A stretch of 64,000 nt of DNA from Cohaesibacter intestini (GCF_003324485.1 NZ_QODK01000001.1:186001-250000); one strand, 5' to 3'; counted from the stretch's first letter, positions 44,139-54,084 are shown. Notes: generated by a model from the letters alone, not told the origin. Program-made: numbers and translations.

Positions 44139-44978
44139 ATGACCTTGCCCTTGCACTCCACCGCTCTAGTTCCTGCGCTGGCGCTCACCTTTGCGGTGGC
44201 CAGCCTGCCAGCCTTGGCCGCCAATGAGTGCGCCAGCGGCAAAACCCTCGTCGACGGCAAGCTCACCATTGCGACCGGCAACCCGGCCTATTTCCCCTGG
44301 GTGATTGATAACGCGCCGGAAAGCGGCAAGGGCTTTGAGCCAGCGGTCGCTTATGCGGTGGCGGACAAAATGGGCTTCGCGCGGGAAGATGTGGTCTGGG
44401 TGCGCACCAGTTTTGATGAATCGATCCAACCGGGACCGAAAGATTTCGACGTCAACATGCAGCAATATTCAATCACTGCCGACCGCGACAAAACCGTCGA
44501 TTTCTCCGCCCCCTATTACACTTCGGCCATGGCGGTGCTGACCACCAAGCCGGTGGTCGAGAAAGGCGCAAAGCCAACCCTTGAATCGCTGAAAAAGCTG
44601 CAATGGGGCGCCCATGCGACAACCACCGCCGTGCCGATGCTGGCACAGCTGGTTGGACCGGAAAGCGACCCGCTGCTTTATAATGACAATGCGGATGTGA
44701 CCGCAGCCATTCAGGCCGGTCAGATCGACGCGGCTCTGTTCGATTTGCCGACCGCGCTGTATCTCTCCGCCGTTGTGGTCAATGACGGATTGTTGCTTGG
44801 GCAGTTTCCGGCAGACCGCAGCACCAACCCCGATCAGTTCGGCATGCTGATGGAAGAAGGCAACCCGCTGAAGGCCTGCCTTGATGATGCCATCAAGGCA
44901 CTGACCGAGGATGGCACTCTGGCCAATCTGGAAGCCACCTGGCTGGCTGAAACCACGGGCGTGCCGGTCATCAAATAA
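44139..44978 (+). CDS. Amino acid ABC transporter, periplasmic binding protein
   Basis: 279 residues from the ATG at 44139 (GAAGGA eight bases upstream); the frame is open far upstream but that part is not protein-like. The signal peptide is about 1-27 (ending LPALAA). SBP_bac_3 features: GKLTIATGNPAYFPWVIDN, FDVNMQQYSITADRDKTVDF and AAIQAGQIDAALFDLPTALY. It starts a three-gene operon with one permease and an ATPase, each overlapping the next. Specificity for a polar amino acid is likely; the exact ligand is unknown. Confidence 0.9.
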   Translation: MTLPLHSTALVPALALTFAVASLPALAANECASGKTLVDGKLTIATGNPAYFPWVIDNAPESGKGFEPAVAYAVADKMGFAREDVVWVRTSFDESIQPGPKDFDVNMQQYSITADRDKTVDFSAPYYTSAMAVLTTKPVVEKGAKPTLESLKKLQWGAHATTTAVPMLAQLVGPESDPLLYNDNADVTAAIQAGQIDAALFDLPTALYLSAVVVNDGLLLGQFPADRSTNPDQFGMLMEEGNPLKACLDDAIKALTEDGTLANLEATWLAETTGVPVIK

Positions 44979-45808
44979 TGGCAGATACCGTTTCGGGACT
45001 GACCCGCCGACAGGCGTTTGAACGTAAGCTCAGACGCCGCTCGTTGCTTCTTGCGGCTTTGTCGACCTTCGCCGTGCTGGCCGCGATCATTCTGCTCGTC
45101 CCGTTGACGCCGGGATGGGAGCGGGTCAAGCAGAGCTTTTTCAATTGGGATGTGGTGGTACGCAGCTTTCCCAAGCTGCTGGACGCCTTCATGCTGGACG
45201 TGGCGATCTTTGCCTGGTCGGTGCCCTTGATTGCCATGCTGGGGCTGGCCATTGCGCTGGCGCGCGATGTGCGCGATCCGGTTCTGTATCCGCTCAGGAT
45301 GTTTGCCGCGCTTTATACGGACATCTTTCGCGGCGTGCCGGTGGTGCTGGTGGTCTATCTGATCGGCTTTGGCATTCCCGGGCTTGGCCTGACCCGTCCG
45401 TTCAACTCGCCCTATATCTGGGGCACGGTGGCTCTGGTGTTGACTTATGCTGCCTATGTAGCCGAGATTTTCCGATCCGGCATTGAAAGCATCCACCAGT
45501 CCCAGCGCAGCGCTGCCCTATCCCTTGGCCTGTCAAAGGCCGATGTGATGCGCGATGTGGTGTTGCCGCAAGCCATCCGACGGGTGATCCCGGCGCAGAT
45601 GAATATCTTGATCGCGCTGCAAAAGGATGTGGCTTTGCTGTCCTTCATCGGACCGGTGGAGATTTTCCGGCAGGCGGGGGTCTTTAAGTCGCTGCTGGCC
45701 AACTTCACGCCTTATGTGGTGGCCGCCGCCATTTTCCTGGTTGTCACAATCCCGGCTACACGACTGGCCGATCATCTGATTGCCAAGCAAAATCGGGCAC
45801 GCTCATGA
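44978..45808 (+). CDS. Amino acid ABC transporter permease
   Basis: 276 residues; the ATG shares a base with the preceding stop (TAATG). A basic N-terminus, then about five membrane segments, with the EAA loop [20 protein letters not shown] near 175. The single permease would act as a homodimer, unlike the two-permease system at 18997-20318. It overlaps the ATPase start by four bases. Confidence 0.92.
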   Translation: MADTVSGLTRRQAFERKLRRRSLLLAALSTFAVLAAIILLVPLTPGWERVKQSFFNWDVVVRSFPKLLDAFMLDVAIFAWSVPLIAMLGLAIALARDVRDPVLYPLRMFAALYTDIFRGVPVVLVVYLIGFGIPGLGLTRPFNSPYIWGTVALVLTYAAYVAEIFRSGIESIHQSQRSAALSLGLSKADVMRDVVLPQAIRRVIPAQMNILIALQKDVALLSFIGPVEIFRQAGVFKSLLANFTPYVVAAAIFLVVTIPATRLADHLIAKQNRARS

Positions 45809-46539
45809 AATTGCGACTGAACAATCTGCATAAATCCTTCGGCCCGGCCAAGGTGCTCAATGGCATCTCGCTGGAGGTGGATGAAGGCGAGATGGTCTGC
45901 CTGATCGGCGCTTCCGGCTCGGGCAAGTCGACCTTGCTGCGCTGTATCAATCTGCTTGAACCGGTCGATGATGGCGAAATCTGGCTGGAGGGCGAGGAGA
46001 TCGGCGATCCGGCCCTTGACCCGCAGCCCATTCGCCAGCGGATCGGCATTGTCTTCCAGTCGTTCAATCTCTTCCCGCATATGACCGCGGAAGAGAATGT
46101 GATGCTGGCCCCAAGGCGGGTGTTCAAGGCTTCCCGCGACGCCTTTCGGCCCGAGATCGAAACGCTGTTTGACCGCTTTGGGCTCAAAGACCGGATGGGG
46201 CACTATCCGGATCAGCTGTCCGGCGGTCAGCAGCAAAGGGTGGCGATTGTCCGGGCGCTGGCGATGCATCCGGAAATCATGCTGTTTGACGAGATCACCT
46301 CGGCGCTCGATCCGGAACTGGTCGGCGAAGTGCTCGAAGTGCTCAAATCCCTCAAGCAGGACGGCATGACAATGATCCTTGCCACCCATGAAATGGCCTT
46401 CGCACGGGATGTGGCCGACCGGGTCTGCTTCCTTGAAAAGGGGCGCATTCTGGAGCAAGGCACGCCGGAAGAGATATTCTCCCATCCGAAAGAAGAGCGC
46501 ACGCGCGATTTTCTGGCCCGTGTCTTGCGCGCAAGTTAA
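45805..46539 (+). CDS. Amino acid ABC transporter ATP-binding protein
   Basis: 244 residues with Walker [10 protein letters not shown], signature [14 protein letters not shown], Walker [14 protein letters not shown] (Ile replacing the usual Pro after DE) and ATHEMAFA. It is of GlnQ/HisP type. It ends the operon; a GC-rich hairpin follows. Confidence 0.92.
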   Translation: MKLRLNNLHKSFGPAKVLNGISLEVDEGEMVCLIGASGSGKSTLLRCINLLEPVDDGEIWLEGEEIGDPALDPQPIRQRIGIVFQSFNLFPHMTAEENVMLAPRRVFKASRDAFRPEIETLFDRFGLKDRMGHYPDQLSGGQQQRVAIVRALAMHPEIMLFDEITSALDPELVGEVLEVLKSLKQDGMTMILATHEMAFARDVADRVCFLEKGRILEQGTPEEIFSHPKEERTRDFLARVLRAS

Positions 46540-46562
46540 GCGCCAACCGCTGCCCATTTAAA

Positions 46563-46598
46563 TCCCCGCCCTCCTGTCGGATGGCGGGGGTCTTGTTT
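46563..46598 (+). terminator. Terminator after the amino acid ABC operon
   Basis: CCCCGCC (46564-46570) pairs with GGCGGGG (46583-46589), followed by GTCTTGTTTCTTGG. The T-run is broken; it could also serve the convergent kinase gene weakly. Confidence 0.65.
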
Positions 46599-46660
46599 CT
46601 TGGCTCGCGCCCGTCAATGGCGATCAGGATCCACAAGAGGGGATAGATCCTCGGTCAAGT

Positions 46661-48118
46661 TTACTCCTCCTCGCCATGAAAAATGGCGTGTGAGCGCTTG
46701 AGCAAGCCATCGGTCTCGGCTGCCAGATGTTGATAGACCTCCTGATTGATCCTCTGGTAGAGCGCCACATTGCTTGGCACCGGTTCAAAGGTATCTTTGC
46801 GGCGGACCATCTTGTCTATGGCTTCCTGTCGGTCGGCATAGATGCCCAGCGCCAAAGCGGTGCAGATGGCCGCGCCCATGCTGGCCGATCCATTGACCTC
46901 GTTGCGAAAGGCGGGGACACCAAACACATCGGCAAAGATCTGCATGAAGAGATCGCCGTTCGAGCCGCCACCACTGACAATAATCCGGGTGGGGGCAACG
47001 CCGCGTTCGTCGCACATGGCCTGAACATTGTTCTTCATGGTCAGCGCAATGCCTTCGAGCACCGAGCGGAACATATGCGGGCCTTTGTGATTGCCGTTAA
47101 AGCCGATCATCACGCCGCGCTCATGCAAGTGACTGGGCCGGGCAAGCCAATGCAACAGGGTGTAAAGGCCATCGCAGCCGGGGGAGACCTCTTCGGCTGC
47201 CCGCTTGTTGAGATAGGCTTCCGGGCTCAGCCCTTGCGCTTCGGCCTCAGAGACAATGTCGCCGCCGAGCAGATCCTTGATCCAGGTAACCGTCGACATG
47301 CCCCGGCGGATGCCGGCGCTTTCATAGAGAAATTCGCCGGGCACCGCGCCGGGATTGGCAAAGAAACTGGCCGCATCCTGACGGTTTTCATCGCCCACCA
47401 TCATCGAGGTGATGTAGGTGCCGAGCGAAATCAACACGGTGCCATCATTGACGAGGCCTGCGCCCAAGCCTTCAACGGCCTTGTCATTGGCGGTGGCAAC
47501 GACCGGCAGACCTTGCGGCAGCCCCAAGACGTCTGAAGCAAAGCCATTGACATGGCCAAGGATGGTGGCCGGGTCAACGAGATCAAACAGCATGTCGCGC
47601 GGGGTGGTGTAGCTGTCGAATGTCTCCTGATCTTCGAACCAGTCAAGGGTGATCGGATCAATTGGCCATGGCCCGACATAATTGCTGCGCGTGTCTCTGG
47701 TCTCTCCGGTCAGACGATGGGTGAGATAGCCGGTGGTGGTGGTCACATATTTCACCGTGTCGTCTTCGTGCTGATAGGGGCGAGAGAGACGCAAATCCAT
47801 CCAGCTCTGCACCGGCGAGGCCAGCGACCCATCGGCGCGGATCAGAGTGCGGCAGCAGCGGATCGAACCAAGACCGACGCCTGCAATGGCCCCCTTGTCG
47901 CCATCGAACTTGGCGAACAGGGCCTGACAGGCCTCGATCAGGCTGTCCCAAAGATCGTCATCGGGATGCTCGGCACGCTCGTTGCCATAAAGATGGATCG
48001 GCTGCAGCTTGACCGTGTGGGAGCAGAGTTCATGGCCGGTCAGATCGAAGATCGCCACTTTGGTGCTTTGCGTGCCACCATCAATGGACAGGATGTATTG
48101 TTTGTCTTTTTGCATCAT
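46661..48118 (-). CDS. FGGY-family carbohydrate kinase
   Basis: 485 residues from the ATG at 48118 (GGAG upstream). N-terminal ILSIDGGTQSTKVAIFD binds the phosphates of ATP; ATANDKAVEGLGAG near 210 and IIVSGGGSNGDLFMQIFADV near 400 are the FGGY signature regions. Members phosphorylate sugars or polyols such as xylulose, ribulose, erythritol or glycerol; specificity is not readable. It is the last gene of the operon of FAD oxidase, MFS, etfB, etfA, SDR and kinase, so the pathway probably ends in a phosphorylated ketose. Confidence 0.9.
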   Translation of the reverse strand: MMQKDKQYILSIDGGTQSTKVAIFDLTGHELCSHTVKLQPIHLYGNERAEHPDDDLWDSLIEACQALFAKFDGDKGAIAGVGLGSIRCCRTLIRADGSLASPVQSWMDLRLSRPYQHEDDTVKYVTTTTGYLTHRLTGETRDTRSNYVGPWPIDPITLDWFEDQETFDSYTTPRDMLFDLVDPATILGHVNGFASDVLGLPQGLPVVATANDKAVEGLGAGLVNDGTVLISLGTYITSMMVGDENRQDAASFFANPGAVPGEFLYESAGIRRGMSTVTWIKDLLGGDIVSEAEAQGLSPEAYLNKRAAEEVSPGCDGLYTLLHWLARPSHLHERGVMIGFNGNHKGPHMFRSVLEGIALTMKNNVQAMCDERGVAPTRIIVSGGGSNGDLFMQIFADVFGVPAFRNEVNGSASMGAAICTALALGIYADRQEAIDKMVRRKDTFEPVPSNVALYQRINQEVYQHLAAETDGLLKRSHAIFHGEEE

Positions 48119-48280
48119 TGTGTCTCCACCCAAAGAGAAAGGACAGACCTCGCCCGCGTCTGGGCGCTATTCGGGGATGGACGAGGTCTGTCAGCGGGCC
48201 ACCCTGCTTGCAGCCACCATGCAGTCGCCTGCCAGCAGGGGGCGATCCGACCGGACAAGAGCCCTTCCGGTCGGACATCA

Positions 48281-49060
48281 TCATCGCATCAAATAGCCAC
48301 CATCGACGGTCAGCACCGTGCCATTGACATAGTTCGAGGCCGGACTGGCCAGAAAGACAGTCGCACCCATCAAGTCAGTGGTCCAGCCCCAACGGTTGGC
48401 CGGAATATGGGAGAGAATTTCTGCATTGCGCTTTTCATCCTTGCGGGTCATTTCAGTCAGCGGCGTTGCATAATAGCCCGGAGCGATGGCATTGACCTGA
48501 ATGTTGAACTGGGCCAGTTCATCGCACATGGCCTTGGTCAGGCCGACAATGCCATGCTTGGTCGAGGCATAAGCCGGAGACCATTGCCCGCCCAAAAAGG
48601 AAAAGAGCGAGGCGATGTTGATGATCTTGCCGCTTTTTTGCGCGATCATGTGGATGCAGGCTTCGTGGATCATTTCAAAGGCGGCGGTCAGGTTGACCGA
48701 GACCATCTTGTCCCACTGGGTGCGGCAAAATTTGGTGACGTCTTTTTCGTTGATCGAAATGCCCGCGCAATTGATCAGAATATCGACGCTGCCCCATTGC
48801 TCCATGCAGGCGTCGACGACACGCTTGCATTCGCCTTCCTTGGTGATGTCGGCTTCGATGAAGCGATATTCCACTCCGCATGCCTCGACGAGAGAACGGG
48901 TGGTGCCATCATCTTCCATCAGGCTGGGCACCATGATGTTGGCGCCCGCCTTGGCCAAGGCGGTCGAGAAGGCCTGTCCGAGACCACCATTGCCGCCGGT
49001 GACAATGGCATTCTTGCCCTTGCAAGAGAAGAAATCCATATTGAAGTCAGACGGTTCCAT
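48281..49060 (-). CDS. Short-chain dehydrogenase/reductase
   Basis: 259 residues from the ATG at 49060 (GGAGGAG upstream, inside the end of etfA). TGGNGGLGQAF is near residue 16, NCAG near 95, and the catalytic YASTKHG near 162. It resembles gluconate 5-dehydrogenase/KduD-like SDRs, oxidising or reducing a hydroxyl of a sugar acid or polyol with NAD(P). It overlaps etfA by 14 bases and is followed by the FGGY kinase. Confidence 0.9.
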   Translation of the reverse strand: MEPSDFNMDFFSCKGKNAIVTGGNGGLGQAFSTALAKAGANIMVPSLMEDDGTTRSLVEACGVEYRFIEADITKEGECKRVVDACMEQWGSVDILINCAGISINEKDVTKFCRTQWDKMVSVNLTAAFEMIHEACIHMIAQKSGKIINIASLFSFLGGQWSPAYASTKHGIVGLTKAMCDELAQFNIQVNAIAPGYYATPLTEMTRKDEKRNAEILSHIPANRWGWTTDLMGATVFLASPASNYVNGTVLTVDGGYLMR

Positions 49061-50000
49061 TGCTTTGCTCCTCCTTGATCTTATTGAGCAACTTGTCGAC
49101 GAATGTGAGTGCATCGCCTTTGACGACGATGTCGGAAAGGCTGCAAATTGGTGCATCCACATTGGTATTCACTGAGATGATATGCTCGGCATCCGCAAGC
49201 CCCAGCACATGCTGGATGGCACCGTTGATGCCAAGCGCCAAATAGAGACGAGGGCTTACCCTTTTGCCCGACTGGCCGACCTGTTGGCTGCGATCAGCAA
49301 AGCCCGCATCAACCATTGCACGGCTGGCAGAAACCGCACCGCCCAACGCAACGGCCAGCGGCTGAAGGGCAGCAAAATCACGCGCAACGCCGCGGCCACC
49401 GGAAATCAGGATATCACTGTCAAGGATGTCGGGCCGATCGATCTCTTGCCGGGCAATCCGTCGAATATCGCTGGCAGCAAGGTTCGGAAGCTGGGGGCGA
49501 AGGATTGCGGTTGGGCGCTCCGCTTGGTCAATGGGCACAAACCGGCGCGGCTGGATGGTCAGGACCAACGGGCGTGCTGGATCGGCTTCAAAGCGGCCAA
49601 TCGCTTGACCATCATGGGTTGGGCGCTCGATGATTGCCTTGCCCTGCTCGTTGCCAATGGCCGAGACAGAGGTGACGATTGCAGCCTCGATCCTGACCGC
49701 GAGACGCGGGGCGCAGTCACGACCCAACAGATCATCTGCCATCAGAATGGCGTCATAGGCGTGGGTCTGGTGCAAAGCCGCCATCACCCCGCACATTTGT
49801 CGTGCATCCGATCCATCGATGTGGTGATCACGCAGGTCGAGGATCGCATCGACTTTGCCCTTGAGGGCATCGCAGGTGCCGTGGATCAGCAGGACATGCA
49901 GCTGACGGCCTGCATCGGGGAACAGCGCATCGGCTGCAGCGAGCAGCTCCTGTTGTTCCCGATCCCGTTCCGGGTCCATATGGATGAGTATCCGGCGCAT
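49047..50000 (-). CDS. etfA: Electron transfer flavoprotein alpha subunit
   Basis: 317 residues. The C-terminal FAD domain is clear: LISGGRGVARDFAAL near 200, VDAGFADRSQQVGQSGKRVSP near 235, LALGINGAIQHVLGL, and ISVNTNVDAPICSLSDIVV. The N-terminal domain pairs with EtfB. ETFs carry electrons from flavin dehydrogenases to the quinone pool via ETF-QO, or bifurcate them. Being co-transcribed with an FAD-linked oxidase, it probably takes electrons from that enzyme. It lies one base after etfB. Confidence 0.92.
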   Translation of the reverse strand: MRRILIHMDPERDREQQELLAAADALFPDAGRQLHVLLIHGTCDALKGKVDAILDLRDHHIDGSDARQMCGVMAALHQTHAYDAILMADDLLGRDCAPRLAVRIEAAIVTSVSAIGNEQGKAIIERPTHDGQAIGRFEADPARPLVLTIQPRRFVPIDQAERPTAILRPQLPNLAASDIRRIARQEIDRPDILDSDILISGGRGVARDFAALQPLAVALGGAVSASRAMVDAGFADRSQQVGQSGKRVSPRLYLALGINGAIQHVLGLADAEHIISVNTNVDAPICSLSDIVVKGDALTFVDKLLNKIKEEQSNGTV

Positions 50001-50001
50001 G

Positions 50002-50814
50002 TCAGATCAGTCTCTCTTCGCACAGATAGTGATAGACCTGCGCGATACCTTCATCATTCAGGTCAACCTTGCGTGGGTTTTTGCGTCGTTTTTGCCGTTT
50101 CATGAGACCTGTCAAACGGATGACAGCGTCGCATGGCTGTGTGTTTGCCTCTTCAGGCCCTTCAATCATGTCGCCCGGACAGCGCAATCTGTGCGAGACA
50201 TCCTTGGCCCGATCCTTGATGCGCAGATAGGGCATGGCATAGTCACTGCGTGCGTCAAAGCCAAGAATGGCAGGCCCACGCACCGCGTAACGTGTCACAA
50301 AGCGCCCTTCCCGCCGCTCCAACTCGCCGTGATGCTTGGTGAAACGGGTGTCATCAATCCGGCAGATGCCGGAGAGATGGTCGATCCCGAGGACGCCCGC
50401 CAGAGCCGGGGCCAAAGGGGCCGCCGCGTGGCCATGGGTATCACTTCCGGTGAGGATCCAGTCATAGTCGGCAGCGGGAAGAGTGCTACCGACCATCTTT
50501 GCCAGAGTGACCGTGTCGCTTGTTGCCATTATCATCTCTGGCAGCAGGGTCGCCCTGTCCACCCCCAGCCGCAGGATATCCTCGATCTGGAGTATCGCAG
50601 CAGGAGTGGCCAGAGCCAACAGGTGAAGAGACAGATCCGGTATCTGTTGGCGCAGAGACAAAGCGAAGCCTAGGGCTGCCGCATCGTCTGGACACAGCCT
50701 TCTGCGGCAGCCATCCCGGATGGTGATCTCACCCGGGATGGTGGAGTGGCTGTTTCCAAAAGGATCCATCCAGTCACCATCCGGGACAAAGCGGGCGACA
50801 CAGACAAGCTTCAT
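50002..50814 (-). CDS. etfB: Electron transfer flavoprotein beta subunit
   Basis: 270 residues with the EtfB fold: KLVCVARFVPD at the N-terminus, CPDDAAALGFALSLRQQ near 40, LTGSDTHGHAAAPLAPALAG near 122. The start shares bases with the stop of the MFS gene (TGATG). It has a basic C-terminal extension (KRQKRRKNPRKVDL) that may shield or position the cofactor. I cannot tell from sequence alone whether it binds AMP (electron carrier type) or a second FAD (bifurcating type). Confidence 0.9.
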   Translation of the reverse strand: MKLVCVARFVPDGDWMDPFGNSHSTIPGEITIRDGCRRRLCPDDAAALGFALSLRQQIPDLSLHLLALATPAAILQIEDILRLGVDRATLLPEMIMATSDTVTLAKMVGSTLPAADYDWILTGSDTHGHAAAPLAPALAGVLGIDHLSGICRIDDTRFTKHHGELERREGRFVTRYAVRGPAILGFDARSDYAMPYLRIKDRAKDVSHRLRCPGDMIEGPEEANTQPCDAVIRLTGLMKRQKRRKNPRKVDLNDEGIAQVYHYLCEERLI

Positions 50815-52133
50815 CAGCCTTGCACCACCACGCCGCTCGGAGCCTTTGCCGCAGCGGTGGCGAGCTTCGCGTCGACCTTGTTCAGGCGTTCATAGATGAT
50901 GGCCAGAAGGATGCCGATGACCCCAAGCGCCGCCGAGACGAGGAAGTAGGCCGTGTAGCCGCCCTGATCGCCATAGGTGGTCCAGAGATAGGAGTTGAGC
51001 TGCGGCAGGATGATATCCGGCAAATAGCCGATCAGCGAGATAAGGCCGATGGCGGTGCCCATCATCACGGCTTCGATCTGTGACTGGCCGAGCAGTGACC
51101 AATAGGTGCCACGCACCGCATAGAGGAAGGCCCCCAGCAGGATGATCAGAGCCGAGAAGAGCGTGGCCGACAAGCTTGTGGGCATCATGACAAGGATCAC
51201 AAGCAGAGACACGGCACCCGTGATGGCCACAGCGTTGGTATAGGCCCGGCCAATACGGTCCGCCATGAAGCCCCCAATGAAGCCGCCGATCGGGCGCATC
51301 CAGAGGACGATGGCCGTCACGGTTGCCACACTGACCGCATCCATGCCGACATTGGTCTGCAGGAAGCCACCCAGATAATAGACAGTCCAGAAGACTGTAT
51401 AGCCCATGAAGATGATGGCGCCCATCAGATAGACATACTTGTTGGTCAGCAGCTTGCCGCAATCAGCAAGGCGGAACTTGTCATCGTCGCTATGTTGACC
51501 GGAGGCAACGGCATGCTCTTTGAGCTGTTCGTCGCTCTCGACAAAGAAGGCAATCAGAACGGCAGCTGCCAGCACAATGACGGAGAAGATATTGATGACA
51601 GCGACCAGCGCCTCGCGCTTGTCGGCAATCTCGATGCTGTTGCCAAGGATCCAGGCAAAAGCAGCCAGACCGATGGTGCCCATCAAGGCTTCGACCACGC
51701 CGCGGCCACCATCAAGCACCCCAAAGAAACGGCCAACCTCTTCCGGTTTGGCCAGCATCTTGACCAGTTTCATATGGGAAGACCAGAAGGTGAAGACCGA
51801 AAAGAAGCCCCAGAGGAAGAAGACAATCTTGACCGAGCCTTCCGATGGCACTGTGCCGAACCAGAAGCCACACAGGGCAACCCCGGCCAGCGACGTGGAA
51901 ATCAGCCATTTGGCAGAGAATTTGTCTGCCAGATAGCCCGAGGGCAGATAGCCGATGATATAGGCGGTGCCAAGCACGGAATAGAAGTCATTGAGGCTGG
52001 TCAGCGGCAGATTAAAGACTTCGAGGATCGTTTCCTGATAGTTGGTGCGCAGATAGATCACCGGATAGATGGCACCGGCGGCTAGCAAAACCAGAAAGAA
52101 CTGGAAGTAACGCCGTAGATTTTCCTTGGGCAT
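50814..52133 (-). CDS. MFS transporter
   Basis: 439 residues from the ATG at 52133 (GGGAGGAC upstream), with twelve hydrophobic helices and a central cytoplasmic loop near 205-235 (HAVASGQHSDDDKF). The N-terminal half has YLPSGYLADKFSAKW and the C-terminal half GGFMADRIGRA, the MFS A-motif regions. Within the FAD-oxidase/ETF/kinase operon it is the likely importer of the substrate, which is unknown. Confidence 0.9.
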   Translation of the reverse strand: MPKENLRRYFQFFLVLLAAGAIYPVIYLRTNYQETILEVFNLPLTSLNDFYSVLGTAYIIGYLPSGYLADKFSAKWLISTSLAGVALCGFWFGTVPSEGSVKIVFFLWGFFSVFTFWSSHMKLVKMLAKPEEVGRFFGVLDGGRGVVEALMGTIGLAAFAWILGNSIEIADKREALVAVINIFSVIVLAAAVLIAFFVESDEQLKEHAVASGQHSDDDKFRLADCGKLLTNKYVYLMGAIIFMGYTVFWTVYYLGGFLQTNVGMDAVSVATVTAIVLWMRPIGGFIGGFMADRIGRAYTNAVAITGAVSLLVILVMMPTSLSATLFSALIILLGAFLYAVRGTYWSLLGQSQIEAVMMGTAIGLISLIGYLPDIILPQLNSYLWTTYGDQGGYTAYFLVSAALGVIGILLAIIYERLNKVDAKLATAAAKAPSGVVVQG

Positions 52134-52347
52134 GAATGTCCTCCCGACATAGAGACAATGAACACAAGCGACGCGAAGCAATGCCTCCCATTCTTCTCGT
52201 CGCTGTTGGTTTGATCAATGTTGGCTTGGTCGGGGGATCCTGCCCTTGGCAAGGTGATGGCCTTGTCGGTGTCAGGGAAGCGTCGCCCCCGATCCGGTTG
52301 GGCAGGCGTGCGGGATATCGCCCCGAACGCCCACCCTTTGATGTGAC

Positions 52348-53832
52348 TTAGTTTTCGTCCTGATAGATGTATTTGTTGACTTCATCCTGCGGGAAAATGG
52401 TCCCGTGGTTCATGATGCCGTTTGGATCAAAGGCCTGTTTGAGCTTTTCGAGCATGTAATAGGCCGAGCCATGTTCATCTCTGGTCCACTCGGAGCGATA
52501 CTTGCCGATGCCGTGATGGTGGCACATGGAGCCGCCATGCTTGATGGTCTCTTCCACGATGATCTTCTGGATCGGATGGTGATAGGCAAGCAACTCATCT
52601 TCCGGCGCACAATGGATGTCATAATTGTAGACGAAATACATGTTGGTGCCGTTGATGTAGGAGTGGGAGGAATGCCCGCCCAACATGGTGAGATCTGCGG
52701 CCCGTTCGAATTCGTCGCGGATGCGAGCGATGACCCGGTCGTAGATGATGGGAATAGTTTCCCAATCCGCCGAGATCTCGGTGGTGTAACCGGCATGACT
52801 GTCGCTTTTGCGCATCTCTTCAAACTCGTCGTCAATATCCTGCTGCGACCAGTTGAGACGATTGAACCAGTTGGCAATCAACGCGCTGTCCACCTGCTTG
52901 ATGATACCATCCTTGAAGGTCTCGACGGCGGCTTCGATGCCTGTGCCGGTTGCCTCGACAATGCCTTTGGGGCCTTCTGCCATGAAGAGCAGGACGCATT
53001 TGTTATCGTGGAAGTGATAGAAATGCTGGGCGGCATCCTCCTCGGAATAGACGCGGGCGACGGAGGGCCGGAAGCCGTTGACCATCACTTCACGCAGGAT
53101 CTTGATACCGGTCTCCACATCCTTGACCAGATAACCGTAGAATTTGTTGTTGTCCGGATAATATTTGAAAATCTTGATGGTGACTTCGGTGATGTAGCAG
53201 AGCGCGCCTTCATTGCCGATGACGATATGACGAATGTCCGGGCCACCAGCGCGCCGGGAGACATTCTTGATGCGCGAAATGGTGCCATCAGGAAAAACCG
53301 CTTCCAGACCGACCACCATATCCTCGATGCCGCCATAAAGGGTCGAGAACTGACCGATCGAGCGGGTGGCGACCAGACCGCCATATTTGGCCACTGGTTT
53401 GGATTGGGGCGAATGACCGGTGGTGAAGCCAATCTTGCGCAGCTCGTCTTCCAGCTGCTGCAGAGGCACACCGGCCTGCACGGTGGCCTGGCTGTTATAA
53501 GGGTCAAGCTTGATGATCTTGTCGAGCTTCAACGTGTCGACCACGAGGGTGACGTCTTTCCAGTTTTCCAGCCCGCCTTCGGTTGCGGTCATGCCGGCGC
53601 GTGGAATGACATTGATATTGTTGGCGTTGCAGAATGACAGGATTTTTGCGACTTCCTCGGTATCGCCCGGATAGACGATGGCAATGGGGGCCGGAACGTC
53701 GAGAACCTTGCGCGCCTTGGCGTATTTCTTGTAGCGGTCCGCAGACGCGTCATACAAGGCATCCGGATCGGTGTTGATCTGTTCGGCGGGTATGATGGTT
53801 GCAAGTTGGTCCAGAAGCGTGGCGGCGTCCAA
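52348..53832 (-). CDS. FAD-binding oxidase (GlcD / alkylglycerone-phosphate synthase-like)
   Basis: 494 residues. The FAD_binding_4 domain (about 50-230) includes VIPRAGMTATEGG and GGLVATRSIGQFSTLYGG; the C-terminal domain ends with MCHHHGIGKYRSEW and AFDPNGIMNHGTIFP, close to the SHHHG pattern of AGPS and related 2-hydroxyacid dehydrogenases. It is the first gene of the minus-strand operon, with the RpiR regulator divergent. I infer that it oxidises a hydroxy acid or polyol and passes electrons to the ETF encoded downstream. The substrate is unknown; true AGPS activity is unlikely in this setting. Confidence 0.88.
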   Translation of the reverse strand: MDAATLLDQLATIIPAEQINTDPDALYDASADRYKKYAKARKVLDVPAPIAIVYPGDTEEVAKILSFCNANNINVIPRAGMTATEGGLENWKDVTLVVDTLKLDKIIKLDPYNSQATVQAGVPLQQLEDELRKIGFTTGHSPQSKPVAKYGGLVATRSIGQFSTLYGGIEDMVVGLEAVFPDGTISRIKNVSRRAGGPDIRHIVIGNEGALCYITEVTIKIFKYYPDNNKFYGYLVKDVETGIKILREVMVNGFRPSVARVYSEEDAAQHFYHFHDNKCVLLFMAEGPKGIVEATGTGIEAAVETFKDGIIKQVDSALIANWFNRLNWSQQDIDDEFEEMRKSDSHAGYTTEISADWETIPIIYDRVIARIRDEFERAADLTMLGGHSSHSYINGTNMYFVYNYDIHCAPEDELLAYHHPIQKIIVEETIKHGGSMCHHHGIGKYRSEWTRDEHGSAYYMLEKLKQAFDPNGIMNHGTIFPQDEVNKYIYQDEN

Positions 53833-53987
53833 TGTAATTCTCCTGTTAGAACCATCCGTGCGGGAAATTTGCAGCGCGGATGGAGGTCAGTTCCTGCTCG
53901 CTCAAGGTCTGGCCTGTGGAGAAGCGGCCATGTCACTCAAGCAAACTGAAAAGTTTCCTTTGCTCTGGCTGGAGGGTAGGACTCAAT

Positions 53988-53999
53988 GGAAAATTATTC
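53988..53999. promoter_or_regulatory. Possible partial RpiR site (GGAAAATTATTC)
   Basis: The left half GGAAAATT matches the two perfect palindromes at 54050 and 54073; the right half has diverged. A further similar element, TGAAAAGTTTCC, is at 53947-53958, closer to the oxidase gene. Confidence 0.4.
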
Positions 54000-54049
54000 A
54001 AAATATATTGGGATATTTTCTATTATTATGCACTATTTGGCGCTTTTAT

Positions 54050-54061
54050 GGAAAATTTTCC
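54050..54061. promoter_or_regulatory. Palindromic operator 1 of the RpiR-controlled region
   Basis: GGAAAATTTTCC, a perfect 12-bp palindrome in the AT-rich spacer between the divergent FAD-oxidase operon and the RpiR gene. The same sequence recurs with its centre 23 bp away. Short AT-rich palindromes of this kind are usual RpiR targets. Confidence 0.75.
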
Positions 54062-54072
54062 GAAACAATCAC

Positions 54073-54084
54073 GGAAAATTTTCC
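54073..54084. promoter_or_regulatory. Palindromic operator 2 of the RpiR-controlled region
   Basis: An identical GGAAAATTTTCC, 57 bases upstream of the RpiR ATG. The 23-bp centre spacing puts both sites on nearly the same helical face, allowing cooperative binding of dimers. Confidence 0.75.

Noticed and set aside
47552-49078. 508-codon frame antisense to the FGGY kinase and SDR genes
   Set aside because: Both minus-strand genes have full catalytic motifs; the plus frame bridges the gap between them by chance.
52405-53637. 410-codon frame antisense to the FAD oxidase
   Set aside because: The FAD oxidase is complete with cofactor motifs; the opposite frame has no recognisable family.
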